Assembly: GCF_016595415.1 (NCBI RefSeq)
Contig: NZ_JAENIO010000037.1
Span: 1 to 42,123, forward strand
Origin: Roseibacillus ishigakijimensis
GTDB lineage: Bacteria > Verrucomicrobiota > Verrucomicrobiia > Verrucomicrobiales > Akkermansiaceae
DNA length: 42,123 bases
Reading direction: 5' to 3'
This document shows positions 16,304 to 24,891 of the stretch, piece by piece (within the stretch, counting starts at the first letter, position 1; each line of letters starts with the position of its first letter). Position numbers and translations under genes: made by a program. The notes under the pieces were generated by a model. It saw only the letters and a list, made by a program, of their open reading frames with translations. It did not search any database and was not told where the DNA came from.

Positions 16304-16921
16304 ATGAAAATCAGAAAAAACCTCTCCCTTGGAAGCCTGCTTGGCTTTTTCTGGGCCACCTCCGCCGCCCCTGGCGCGACCACTCTGGTGAGCGCAAACC
16401 GCTACGCCGTTAACGAAGGAGTCGCCTTCACCCTCGCAAACAGTGGAGCCAGCGATTTCCTTTTTTCCTGGACCGATAGCAGCGGGACAACGAGCGGCAC
16501 CGCCGATCCTTATCTCATCCTCACCGTGGGTCAAACCTACACCTTCCAGCGCACCAGCAGCGCCCATCCCTTTCTTATCCTCACAACCAATCTGGCGGTA
16601 GATGTCTCGGGAGGGGACGGCTTTTTCAGCCGCACGGCTGCCAGCGACGAATCGAGCGAAATCGACCCCCATATCCTGAGAGTGGCCACTTTGGGCAGTG
16701 CGGCGAATGATCCGGACAACTTTCGCGCTGACCCCGGCCCCACGACCGACCTCATCACCTGGACTCCGACCATGGCCGAAGTCGGGGATTACTTTTACAC
16801 TTGCCAGGTGCCCGGGCACAGCGGCATGACTGGCGGCCTCACGGTCGTTCCAGAGCCAAGTTCGATCGGACTCTTAGCAAGCTGTCTCACCTTCTTAACT
16901 TTCCGCCGCCGTCGATGCTAG
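16304..16921 (+). CDS. Secreted cupredoxin with PEP-CTERM tail
   Basis: The 205-residue exported protein has a signal peptide (cleavage probably after about residue 25). Its central domain has the features of a type-1 copper cupredoxin: His88 in SSAHPF, and a C-terminal copper loop YTCQVPGHSGM supplying Cys167, His172 and Met175. The tail VPEPSSIGLLAS...FRRRRC is a PEP-CTERM sorting signal. The combination predicts a blue-copper electron-transfer protein that is sorted by exosortase to the cell surface or matrix. It lies between mutM and a TPR lipoprotein gene with no clear redox partner. ATG 16304 is preferred over an upstream ATT. Confidence 0.85.
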   Translation: MKIRKNLSLGSLLGFFWATSAAPGATTLVSANRYAVNEGVAFTLANSGASDFLFSWTDSSGTTSGTADPYLILTVGQTYTFQRTSSAHPFLILTTNLAVDVSGGDGFFSRTAASDESSEIDPHILRVATLGSAANDPDNFRADPGPTTDLITWTPTMAEVGDYFYTCQVPGHSGMTGGLTVVPEPSSIGLLASCLTFLTFRRRRC

Positions 16922-17043
16922 CTACCACCGCCCAAGTCGCCTTTTCGGGGGAAGGAGAGAGTCCCGCTCGATGGTTTTTAGTCTGATAAGCAAAAGATAT
17001 TTGCAGTCTTGCCAAACTACCCCACAACCGCTTGGCTGCTGGT

Positions 17044-19257
17044 ATGAAATGGAAAGCGTTCGCTCCCCTGCTGGCCGTCCCCGTCCTTTTGCTCAGCAAC
17101 TGCCGTCAGGGCATTCGCCACGAACAAGCCCTGCTCATTGAGGAAGAGTTCAATCGCAGCCGCCAAGCCCTCCCCGCGGCTCAAACTGCCGAGGAATGGT
17201 TGACGCGCTATGAGGCGGACTTGAAGAATCCCTGGAACTTGAAGTGGGAATATCTCTACGCCGAACTCCCTCCTCAGGGCCAGTGGCAGGCGCTCATTCC
17301 TGCGATTCCGGAGAAAGCCCGCGAGGCCAAACGCAATCCTCATTTTCATTCCACATCCGACTTTGAGAAGTTGGGCTCTCTCTTCTCAGCCTTGCTCACC
17401 GGCGATGCCAATCTCAGCGAAAAACTTAGCCGCGAATTGATCGAAAAGGCCGATTACTCTGATTGGCAAAAGGAAGAACGGGTCGCGCTCATTCTCGCCC
17501 TCAGTCGCGATCCGGCGGAAGGACTGCAATGGCTTGAAGAGAAAAAACCCGATCTCCTGGCAACCGAAGACGACCGGACCACTTATAGCAGTCAATCGAA
17601 AAAGGACCCTTGGGATATCGCACTGGCCGAGGGCGATTTGCAGAAAGGAATTGCCCTCCTCTTTGAGCAAGACAAGAAGACCAACAGCCGGAGGGACCGC
17701 TTGAGCGCACTCAATCAATTGATCCGGATTGGTCGCGTCCTCGACGACGAACGCCTGATGAGCCGGGCTGCCGACCGCGTCGAACAAGTCTTGCAAGCGA
17801 AGGAGGATGAAGACGAGTTTGGCAGCCTTTCTTTCTATCAGCTTGCTCCTTGGATCCGCGTCCAGGCAGAACGCGAGAAGTGGGCCGCCTTGGCTGAATT
17901 CGTTGCCTCCCAAAAAAATGAGGAACGTTATTATCGCGAGACCGATCTCGACGGCTTGAGACTTCTCATCACCTATCATCAGGAAGGGGCCGAGGCCTTT
18001 CTCAAGCAGCTCCAAGAAGCTCTCTCGGAGGCGAAGCTTACCGATTATTTGTCCATCCTCTCTTACCACCTCACCCCCGAGCTGAGGGTCGACAAGCTCG
18101 CCATCTCCCACCTGCGGGAAAATGGCGAAGAGGAGCAGGCCAAGCATCTCTCCCTCTACCTCCTCGCTTCCGAGGCAGGAAAAGACATTTACTACGAGCA
18201 GCTCAAATCCCTCGACCCGGCACTCTTCGCCGAGTTTTTACCAAAGCTACTGGCCTACGATCCCTTCGAAGAACGCCCCCTCATCTGGCAGGCGGAGCTC
18301 GCCTTGGAAGCAAACGAGCTGGAGAAAGCCAAGGACCTCATCGATCGCGCCATTGCCCTCGATCCCTCCGATGGCGACCAAGGGAAAGAGAGCCGCATGA
18401 AGTGCTATCACGTGCTGGCCCGTATCTTGGAAAAACAAGGCGACCAGGAGCAGGCCGATTTCTTCTTCGACGTGGTGAAGTCCATCCGGGAGGGCGAAGC
18501 TGCCGACGACTTTCTCTACGCGGGTCTCATCTCCGAGGCCACCACCCGCTATCAAGCCGCCTTGGGTCGCTTCAACGACGCCTACTGTTTGCAATCGCGC
18601 CTGGCCATGACTCTGGCCCGCAATGGCAAGTTCGAGGAGGCCATTCCCCATTTTGAGAAAGCCTTCGAGCTCATGCCCGTCAGCTTCGGTCCCCGGGAGA
18701 GCCACTGCTTGGGCTGCGAAGGCATCTTCAATGACGAACGGGTGCAGGAAATCGCCGAGCGAATTCTCGCCGAATTTGCCAAAAACAATCCAGACAATCC
18801 GCGGGCCCCTTACCTCCTGGGCATGGTGATGGAAGAGATGAACAAGCCGGAGGGGGCCATCGCCGCCTACGAGACCGCCCTCAAGCTGGACCCCGACTAT
18901 TACAACTGCGCGCAGAAGCTCTTGGGCCTTCTGGAGAAGGAACCCAAGCACTTTCAGAAAGCCAGCGAGGTGCGCCAGAAACTGACAGCCATCGCTCCCT
19001 ACTCCCAACTGGGTCGGGTCTTTGCCCATCGCAGCGACCTGAGCCAGGCTTGGCAGGATGCCGGTGAGGTGGGCCCTTGCCCGCTGGAGCTTCCGGCACG
19101 GCCCTACCCCCAGGAAGAAAAAGAACCCGCCCAATTTTCACCGGATTCAGTCTCCTACTACTCCGTCTGGGAGGCAGCCCACGCCCTCAATGGCTGGAGT
19201 CGGGAAGAACTCCTACGCGGCAACAATCTTCTTCAGACCCTCGGGCAATTCTATTGA
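17044..19257 (+). CDS. Large TPR-repeat lipoprotein
   Basis: The 737-residue protein starts at the ATG at 17044, with a lipoprotein signal and lipobox LSNC (Cys20). The mature part is almost all helical. Tetratricopeptide-like pairs are clearest at about residues 410-450 (WQAELALEANELEKAKDLIDRAIALDPSD), 525-555 (NGKFEEAIPHFEKAFELMP) and 590-625 (NKPEGAIAAYETALKLDPD). A cysteine pair (CLGC) sits at about 558-561. It is probably an envelope scaffold or assembly protein; no partner can be named. Its 3' end is 5 bp from the end of the convergent CAP-domain gene. Confidence 0.8.
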   Translation: MKWKAFAPLLAVPVLLLSNCRQGIRHEQALLIEEEFNRSRQALPAAQTAEEWLTRYEADLKNPWNLKWEYLYAELPPQGQWQALIPAIPEKAREAKRNPHFHSTSDFEKLGSLFSALLTGDANLSEKLSRELIEKADYSDWQKEERVALILALSRDPAEGLQWLEEKKPDLLATEDDRTTYSSQSKKDPWDIALAEGDLQKGIALLFEQDKKTNSRRDRLSALNQLIRIGRVLDDERLMSRAADRVEQVLQAKEDEDEFGSLSFYQLAPWIRVQAEREKWAALAEFVASQKNEERYYRETDLDGLRLLITYHQEGAEAFLKQLQEALSEAKLTDYLSILSYHLTPELRVDKLAISHLRENGEEEQAKHLSLYLLASEAGKDIYYEQLKSLDPALFAEFLPKLLAYDPFEERPLIWQAELALEANELEKAKDLIDRAIALDPSDGDQGKESRMKCYHVLARILEKQGDQEQADFFFDVVKSIREGEAADDFLYAGLISEATTRYQAALGRFNDAYCLQSRLAMTLARNGKFEEAIPHFEKAFELMPVSFGPRESHCLGCEGIFNDERVQEIAERILAEFAKNNPDNPRAPYLLGMVMEEMNKPEGAIAAYETALKLDPDYYNCAQKLLGLLEKEPKHFQKASEVRQKLTAIAPYSQLGRVFAHRSDLSQAWQDAGEVGPCPLELPARPYPQEEKEPAQFSPDSVSYYSVWEAAHALNGWSREELLRGNNLLQTLGQFY

Positions 19258-19262
19258 GAGAC

Positions 19263-20348
19263 CTACTTTCGCCCGGTCATCATCGTCCAGTGCGACCCCA
19301 CCGGCCCCACCCCCAGTTCGTTGGGGCCGCTGTCTGAGGCTCCCGCAAACATGATGAAACGGTGCCCGTCGGAGGCAAACCACGCATTGTAGGCGGATTG
19401 GGGTGAGGACGAACCCATAAAAATGTTCTCCCCGCTCCAGCCTCCTTGATACTTGGCCAAACGAGCCCGATCCCCCGGCGTTTTTTTGCCCTCCACCGGC
19501 GACTGGTGGGCGAAAAAACCATGGTCCTTCATATCCTGGGAATGCCCGCTCGATGCCGCCGAAAGCCTCTCCTCCAGCTGAAGCGGACGCAATCCCAGGA
19601 TCGCCCGCTCCGTATTGAGGATGTGGGCAAACTGCTTTTGCGAAGCGCTGGCCCAAGCCATTTCCTCGTTCGCCCGATAAACCTTCTCCAATCGTTCGGC
19701 AGCCGAGAGAAACTCTTGCCGCGCTTTGCGAAAAGCCAGAAACTGCTCGCCATCATAGGTCTCCGCAAGAGCCTCCTCCTGGCGCTCCTCTGCCGGGCTG
19801 TCATCCGGCTCAAAGACCTCCCCCTCGCGGTGGCTTTCCACCCGTTCCAGCTCATCGCCCAACTCCACAATAGCTGCCGCCACCTCCGCTACGCGGCTCT
19901 CCAACCCTGACAAATCCTTTGCCGCCAACCGGGACGCCCGTTCGCGCAAGCGATCGATATCTTCCACCTCATTGCGCAACATTTTCACCTTCGAAGAATC
20001 CTTCTTATAGTCGGTGCGAATCAGCTTCATCACCCGCTCCCGCTCCTCCGCCAATTGGGTGAGCTGGGGAGCAAGTTCCTGGAAAAGATTGTCACGACCG
20101 GCACCCAGAACCTGGGAAAGCCGCTTCTCGTGATGGGTTTTGGCAGCATAGAGAGCGGTTTGAAACTTTGGCAGCGCACTTTCATCCAGCAATTGCAGCG
20201 TGCTGTAGGCCGCTTGCCGACGCTCCGGGTCCTCGGACTTCATCCACTCCAAAGCCTTCCGAAACACCGCCGTCGGGATCTCCGCAGCTTCTTGCCCTTG
20301 GACCGGAAGCAATAAAGTCAAGAAAAGGAAAAGTGACAAGAAACGCAT
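19263..20348 (-). CDS. Secreted CAP-domain protein with coiled coil
   Basis: The 361-residue protein has a signal peptide (cleavage near VQG-Q, residue about 18). A helical region at about 20-80 contains a heat-repeat-like unit, a long charged coiled coil follows at about 95-235, and a C-terminal CAP (SCP/YkwD-type) domain at about 240-361. The CAP features seen are LNTERAILGLRPLQLEERLSAASSGHSQDM, FFAHQSP, GENIFMG, AYNAWFASDGHRFIMF and LGVGPVGSHWTMM. Domain function in bacteria is largely unknown. The coiled coil may tether or multimerise the domain in the periplasm or on the surface. Confidence 0.85.
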   Translation of the reverse strand: MRFLSLFLFLTLLLPVQGQEAAEIPTAVFRKALEWMKSEDPERRQAAYSTLQLLDESALPKFQTALYAAKTHHEKRLSQVLGAGRDNLFQELAPQLTQLAEERERVMKLIRTDYKKDSSKVKMLRNEVEDIDRLRERASRLAAKDLSGLESRVAEVAAAIVELGDELERVESHREGEVFEPDDSPAEERQEEALAETYDGEQFLAFRKARQEFLSAAERLEKVYRANEEMAWASASQKQFAHILNTERAILGLRPLQLEERLSAASSGHSQDMKDHGFFAHQSPVEGKKTPGDRARLAKYQGGWSGENIFMGSSSPQSAYNAWFASDGHRFIMFAGASDSGPNELGVGPVGSHWTMMTGRK

Positions 20349-20408
20349 CGAAAGCTTGTGGCAAAAGTGAAGGGAAAGGTCAACGATTCAAAAACTGTCG
20401 ACCGCATC

Positions 20409-20490
20409 AGTAGGGCTCTCGTCCACTCGGAAAGATCGGTGAGCGTTCAATGAATGGAGTCGGTAGGGCTCGACGGCCCGCCGCGCCGTC
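20409..20490. repeat. Intergenic GTAGGGCTC direct repeat with GC hairpin
   Basis: AGTAGGGCTC at 20409-20418 recurs as GGTAGGGCTC at 20462-20471. The second copy runs straight into a hairpin, GACGGC (20472-20477) with GCCGTC (20485-20490). I recall that GTAGGGCTCGACGGC-type elements occur between genes in verrucomicrobial genomes, which supports an interspersed repeat. It lies downstream of rmlA (minus strand) and upstream of the CAP gene; no T-tract follows. Confidence 0.5.
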
Positions 20491-20510
20491 ACTTTCCATC
20501 GCCCGCGTGG

Positions 20511-21395
20511 TCAGAGTCGAGGCCCCGGTGAATTCGGAATGAGACTCTGCAGGTAGACCCGGCGCTGCGGGTTGTGTTGCTGACCTGCCAAGCTGGCCAG
20601 CTCTTCGTCACTGAGCCAACCTTCCCGCCAGGCGATCTCCTCCAGACACGCCAGTTCATAGCCATTGCGGTGAGTCAGGGTAGCGACGAAATTCCCCGCT
20701 TTCAGCAGCCCCTCGGGGGTGCCGGCATCGAGCCAGACGAAGCCACGCCCCAGACGCCGGCACTGCAACTGTCCTGCGCAAAGGTAATGCCCAAGAAGCT
20801 CACAAATTTCGGTCTCGCCTCGACTCGAGGGCCGAAGTGCTCCCGCTTTGGCCACCACCGTAGGGTCAAAAAAGTAAACTCCCGGGAGAGCGAGGTCGCT
20901 GCGAGGCTGGGACGGTTTTTCCTCCAGCGAAAGAACCCTTCCCTCCTCGTCCAACTCCACGATGCCGAATTTTTCGGGCTCTCGGGTCGGGATAGCAAAG
21001 GCGGTGGCCCCCGCAACCAACCCCACCGCGTCCCGCAAGGGGTCGAGATTGCCAAAGAACAAGTTGTCGCCGAGAATAAAAAGGCACCCCTCGCCCGCCA
21101 GCCAATCGGCCGCGATCACCAAGCCATCGGGCACCCCCGTAGGGCGTTCCTGCACCGCATAAGAGATGCTCATTCCCAAGGAAGAGCCGTCCCCGAGAAG
21201 ACGCTGATAGCTGGCCAGCCACTCCGGCGCAGTGACCACGAGGACCTGCCGGATGCCACAGCGCATGACCACCGAGAGAGGGTAGAAAATCATCGGCTTG
21301 TCATAGACGGGCAGCAGTTGTTTGGAGATCACACGGGTGAGGGGATCGAGACGGGTGCCCTTTCCCCCGGCCAAGACGACAGCCTTCCGGATCAT
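20511..21395 (-). CDS. rmlA: Glucose-1-phosphate thymidylyltransferase
   Basis: The enzyme makes dTDP-glucose from dTTP and glucose-1-phosphate, the entry to dTDP-sugar (for example rhamnose) synthesis. The 294-residue protein has the nucleotide-binding GGKGTRLDPLT at residues 10-20, SKQLLPVYDKPMIFYPLS at about 24-41, the metal-binding Asp in FILGDNLFFG at about 106-115, and EKP at about 157-159 before PGVYFFD. The substrate region EICELLGHYLCAGQLQ is conserved with Glu and Ile/Cys changes. No rmlB, rmlC or rmlD is nearby, so it is an orphan copy. It diverges from the L,D-transpeptidase gene across a 196-bp gap. Confidence 0.92.
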   Translation of the reverse strand: MIRKAVVLAGGKGTRLDPLTRVISKQLLPVYDKPMIFYPLSVVMRCGIRQVLVVTAPEWLASYQRLLGDGSSLGMSISYAVQERPTGVPDGLVIAADWLAGEGCLFILGDNLFFGNLDPLRDAVGLVAGATAFAIPTREPEKFGIVELDEEGRVLSLEEKPSQPRSDLALPGVYFFDPTVVAKAGALRPSSRGETEICELLGHYLCAGQLQCRRLGRGFVWLDAGTPEGLLKAGNFVATLTHRNGYELACLEEIAWREGWLSDEELASLAGQQHNPQRRVYLQSLIPNSPGPRL

Positions 21396-21591
21396 GAGCC
21401 CATGATAGAGAGAGGGGGCAAGCGGGGGGAGACTAAAGAACTGGAAAAAATGACCCTGAGGGGAAATCCTGGTGACTTTTTCGCAAAAAAAAGAGACAAA
21501 AACGAAAAAGGCAAAGCTTGTCTGCGATTGCTTCTTGCACTAACGCACATCCTGTTCAACTTACCGGACCTCCAAAATCCCCGCAAATTCC

Positions 21592-22266
21592 ATGTCACTC
21601 CAACGTCTCACCCTCCTTTTGGGTCTCCCACTCCTCTTGGCCAGCTGCTCCCAGGTTCCCTTTATGGGCAAGAAAGAGGAAGCCATCGAGCCCGCGGCCA
21701 GCCAAGCCAACGCGGCGGAAAAGCCCGCTTTCGTCAATCCCCATCCCGAGGGGACTTATGAGCATTTCAAAGCGGAGCCCAATTACAAGAAGACCTACAA
21801 TGTCTATCGCAATCATGAGCTGCTCAATGCGATGACTCCCGAGAGCGCCTCGCTGAATATCGATCTTTCCGACCAGCGAGCCCAGCTATTGCACAATGGG
21901 CAGGTGGCGATGGATTACCCGGTGGCGACTGGCCGGTCTTCCCACCCCACCCCAGCGGGTTCTTACACCATTCTGGAAAAAATGAAGGACAAGCGCTCCA
22001 ATGCCTACGGACGCATCGTAGATGCCGATGGCAATGTGGTGAATAGCGACGCTGACTCCCGCAAGGACAAGGTGCCCCCCGGAGGCAAGTTCATCGGGGC
22101 CTCCATGCCCTACTGGATGCGCTTCACCTGGACCGGAGTGGGTCATCACATCGGCAATGTGCCCCGCTACCCGGCTTCCCACGGTTGCATCCGAGGCAAG
22201 CGTTCCACCGTGCCGGAGGTCTTCTCCAAGGTCAAGGTGGGCACTCCGGTGACTATCGTTCAGTAG
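21592..22266 (+). CDS. L,D-transpeptidase (YkuD domain) lipoprotein
   Basis: The 224-residue lipoprotein has a lipobox LASC near residue 19 and a YkuD catalytic domain at about 85-224. The active site HIG...SHGCIR gives His186, His197 and catalytic Cys199. Enzymes of this family make 3-3 peptidoglycan cross-links or attach proteins to the wall, acting in the periplasm. A TPAGSY segment (about 119-124) matches the family's T-P-x-G core strand. Its last 14 bases overlap the convergent acpS gene. The 196-bp gap before it should hold divergent promoters for it and rmlA. Confidence 0.92.
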   Translation: MSLQRLTLLLGLPLLLASCSQVPFMGKKEEAIEPAASQANAAEKPAFVNPHPEGTYEHFKAEPNYKKTYNVYRNHELLNAMTPESASLNIDLSDQRAQLLHNGQVAMDYPVATGRSSHPTPAGSYTILEKMKDKRSNAYGRIVDADGNVVNSDADSRKDKVPPGGKFIGASMPYWMRFTWTGVGHHIGNVPRYPASHGCIRGKRSTVPEVFSKVKVGTPVTIVQ

Positions 22267-22660
22267 GCCTTTGCTCTTCTCCCGTTAAAATCACCGCGTT
22301 GGCAGCCGCGTAATGCTGCGCATGGGTGAGGCTGACTTTGATGTCGCCCACCCCATTTTTTTGGGCAAAGGCCCGGGCGCGGCCACTGAGAACCAGCTCC
22401 GGCTCGCCACTGGGACGGCGCCGCACTTCCAGGTCCAGCCAGCCCACCTCCTTGCCAATGCCGGTGCCAAAGGCCTTGGAAACCGCTTCTTTGGCGGCAA
22501 AACGAGCGGCGTAATGCAGGGCACAATTCTTCTGCCGCTGGCAATAGTCCTGTTCCGCCGGGGTGAAGATGCGGTCGAGGAACTTGCTCCCGAACTCGCG
22601 CAACGACTCCTCGATGCGGGCCACCTCCACCACATCAATGCCAATTCCGAAAATCTGCAT
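22253..22660 (-). CDS. acpS: Holo-[acyl-carrier-protein] synthase
   Basis: AcpS moves 4'-phosphopantetheine from CoA to the serine of apo-ACP, which fatty acid synthesis requires. The 135-residue protein, of normal family length, has the metal-binding Asp9 in GIGIDVVEVARIE, FTPAEQDYC at about 32-40, and the catalytic RFAAKEAVSKAFGTGIG segment at about 53-69. A C-terminal VSLTHAQHYAAANAVI matches the family's SLSH-----A-A core. Its ATG overlaps the pdxJ stop (TGATG), the classic pdxJ-acpS coupling. Confidence 0.95.
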   Translation of the reverse strand: MQIFGIGIDVVEVARIEESLREFGSKFLDRIFTPAEQDYCQRQKNCALHYAARFAAKEAVSKAFGTGIGKEVGWLDLEVRRRPSGEPELVLSGRARAFAQKNGVGDIKVSLTHAQHYAAANAVILTGEEQRPTER

Positions 22661-23409
22661 CAGGAAAGAGAGTAGCCAGCCATGGCCTCCTTCATCTCGC
22701 GCACCGCAGTCTCGAAGCCAACGGCCAGGGCCCGGGCCACGATACTGTGGCCAATATTGAGCTCGCTGAGGTGAGGAACCTCTAGGAATGAGGCGAGATT
22801 CTGATAGTTGAGGCCGTGCCCGGCATTGACCTGCAGGTCCATACCCACCCCGGCGCGGGCGGCTTCGGTGAGACGAGCGAGCTCACCCGTGCGGGCTGCG
22901 CCCTGCTCGTTGGCAAAGGCTCCCGTGTGCAGCTCGATCATCCTGGCTCCCGTGCGGGCTGCCGCTTCCACTTGCGGAAGGTCGGGGTCAATAAAGAGAG
23001 AGACGCGAATGCCCTTGCCTTGCAGCAGCTCCACAGTCGCTCTGGTTTCCTCGAAGAGCGCGGCCACATCGAGACCTCCTTCGGTAGTCACTTCCTCCCG
23101 CGTCTCGGGGACCATGCAGACGAAGTCCGGCTTGAGGGCGAGCGCGAGATCACGCATTTCGGCGGTGTTGCCCATCTCCAGATTGAGAGGCAGAGGGCAT
23201 TTCTCACGAATCAGAAAGGCATCGGCCTCCTGCATGTGCCGCCGATCGCCACGAACGTGAATAGTGATGGAATCGGCTCCTCCCCGCTGGGCCGCAAGGC
23301 TGGCTTCCAGCGGGCTGGGCTCCGCATTGGGCGAATCCGGCTGGAGGGCATAGCGGGCCTGCCGCAGGGTGGCGACATGGTCCACATTGACACCGAGAAG
23401 TAGGCTCAT
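22660..23409 (-). CDS. pdxJ: Pyridoxine 5'-phosphate synthase
   Basis: PdxJ condenses 3-amino-2-oxopropyl phosphate with 1-deoxyxylulose-5-phosphate in the DXP-dependent vitamin B6 pathway. The 249-residue TIM-barrel protein has the N-terminal NVDHVATLRQAR (residues about 8-19), ITIHVRGDRRHMQ at about 48-60, LNLEMGN, KPDFVCMVPETREEVTTEGGLDV, SLFIDPD, IELHTGAFA and the C-terminal NAGHGLNYQN and ELNIGHSIVARA phosphate-binding loops. It sits 12 bp after the TPR gene and is coupled to acpS through a TGATG overlap. Confidence 0.97.
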   Translation of the reverse strand: MSLLLGVNVDHVATLRQARYALQPDSPNAEPSPLEASLAAQRGGADSITIHVRGDRRHMQEADAFLIREKCPLPLNLEMGNTAEMRDLALALKPDFVCMVPETREEVTTEGGLDVAALFEETRATVELLQGKGIRVSLFIDPDLPQVEAAARTGARMIELHTGAFANEQGAARTGELARLTEAARAGVGMDLQVNAGHGLNYQNLASFLEVPHLSELNIGHSIVARALAVGFETAVREMKEAMAGYSLS

Positions 23410-23421
23410 CGTCGTCTATCC

Positions 23422-24240
23422 TTATTCGCCGATGGAATCGGGGGTCGCCAACTCCTCCTCTTCTTCGCCTCCACCGTAGAGGCTCTTCACATAACCAAAC
23501 TCGATGATGGTGTCCTGCCAGTTGGCCACATTTTGCACACCGCCGAAAACCGTCACCGCCGAGCGAATCCAGTCACTGGCGGCTTCACGATCGTCTTCAT
23601 GGAAGGCGAGGGCGGCCTTGGCATAGTAGGTGAAGGGGGTATCGTCGAAGTCGACCGAGTTCGCGGTGGCAATCTCGCGCGCCTTTTCCTCATTGCCCAG
23701 CTTGAGATGGCACAGCATGGATTTAAAAAGGGACAAACGATAGAGGTTGAGCACGGGTTCGGGCATCTTCTCTGCCGCCCCCACCTCTGAGTCCAGCCGA
23801 CTCCGCAACTCGGCCATCCCCTGCAAGCATTCCTCCCAATTTTTCAGGACGAAGTGCATCTCGGCGATATTGAAGAGATAGCCGCTGTTCCGCGAATCGA
23901 TGGCATAGGCCTTCTCAAAAGCTTCCAAGGCTTTTTCAAAAGAACGGAACTCGACATGACAGGAGCCCTTCAAGTTCCAGAGATTGGGGTCTTCATCAAA
24001 AACGGCCAGACCTTGATGAATCTGGTCCAGGGCTTCGAAGATTCGCTTCTGGCGGAAGAATTGTTCGGCCTTGAGGCGGTGTTGGCCGTATTCCTTACGG
24101 GTCTCCTCGGGCAAATTACTAAAGCGTTCCGCATGGGCGGGGAGGGCCTGGTTTTGGGCGGGTGCTTCCTGAGAAAAAGCAAGACCTTGGAGAGCTCCTG
24201 CAGTGAGGAGGGCAAGGAGAAGTGAGCGGCTCATGGTCAT
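23422..24240 (-). CDS. Exported TPR-containing protein
   Basis: The 272-residue protein has a signal peptide (hydrophobic residues about 5-22, cleavage near FSQ-E). TPR-like repeats follow: QFFRQKRIFEALDQIHQGLAVFDEDPNLWNLKG, SFEKALEAFEKAYAIDSRN, and weaker repeats after that. A very acidic C-terminus (GGGEEEEEL) ends it. ATG codons at 24240 and 24234 are both plausible; the frame extends to a TTG at 24246. It lies between nadD and pdxJ in a tight operon. It is probably a periplasmic scaffold; no specific function can be assigned. Confidence 0.8.
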   Translation of the reverse strand: MTMSRSLLLALLTAGALQGLAFSQEAPAQNQALPAHAERFSNLPEETRKEYGQHRLKAEQFFRQKRIFEALDQIHQGLAVFDEDPNLWNLKGSCHVEFRSFEKALEAFEKAYAIDSRNSGYLFNIAEMHFVLKNWEECLQGMAELRSRLDSEVGAAEKMPEPVLNLYRLSLFKSMLCHLKLGNEEKAREIATANSVDFDDTPFTYYAKAALAFHEDDREAASDWIRSAVTVFGGVQNVANWQDTIIEFGYVKSLYGGGEEEEELATPDSIGE

Positions 24241-24282
24241 GACCAAGTAATGAAAGAGAGCAGGGCCGGTGGCAAGCGAACT

Positions 24283-24891
24283 TTACCGATAAAGAGCCTC
24301 CCGCTCGAGGTAGCGCTGGACGGAGGGAGCCAGCCAGCCAGCCGGGGCCTCTTGCCCGGTGGCCCGCAAGTCCCGAATGCGGGAAGAAGAAGCCGGGTGA
24401 TGACCGGAAACAAAGGTCACCCGGACCCCAGGGTAGCTGGGGGCGTCCTCCGCCCCCCGGCCGTCGCGGTCGTGCACGATGAAAGACACCAGCTCCGCCA
24501 GGTAATCGAAGCGGCTCCAGGAAGGGAGAACCGCCCACTGGTCCCAGCCCATCAACCACGACAAGCGCGCCCGGGGATACTTGACCTGAAACGCCTCCGC
24601 CGTGCGCCAAGAGTAGGAGGGAACCGGCTGATGGTATTCCCAGTCATCGACGACCGCCCAAGGCTGGTCCTGGGTTGCCAGACGCAGCATGGCCAGCCGA
24701 TCGGCCTCCGAGGCCCCGGCCCGCTGGACCTTGTGCGGCGACTGGCGACAGGGCAGAAAGACGACTCGCGAAAGAGCCAGGGCCGTGACCGCCTGATCCG
24801 CGACCTCCATATGCCCGGCGTGCACCGGATCGAAGGTGCCGCCAAAAAGAGCAATCTTTTCCCTCTTCTCAGGACTCGGCACGACGCTCAA
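24283..24891 (-). CDS. nadD: Nicotinate-nucleotide adenylyltransferase
   Basis: NadD adenylates nicotinic acid mononucleotide to deamido-NAD in NAD synthesis. The 202-residue protein has the nucleotidyltransferase motif GGTFDPVHAGH at about residues 17-27, the FLPCRQSPHK substrate loop, and the second signature SSSRIRDLRATG at about 168-179. The start is uncertain: TTG at 24891 or GTG at 24882, both overlapping the 3' end of scpA by 14-23 bp, which indicates coupling. Confidence 0.94.
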   Translation of the reverse strand: MSVVPSPEKREKIALFGGTFDPVHAGHMEVADQAVTALALSRVVFLPCRQSPHKVQRAGASEADRLAMLRLATQDQPWAVVDDWEYHQPVPSYSWRTAEAFQVKYPRARLSWLMGWDQWAVLPSWSRFDYLAELVSFIVHDRDGRGAEDAPSYPGVRVTFVSGHHPASSSRIRDLRATGQEAPAGWLAPSVQRYLEREALYR

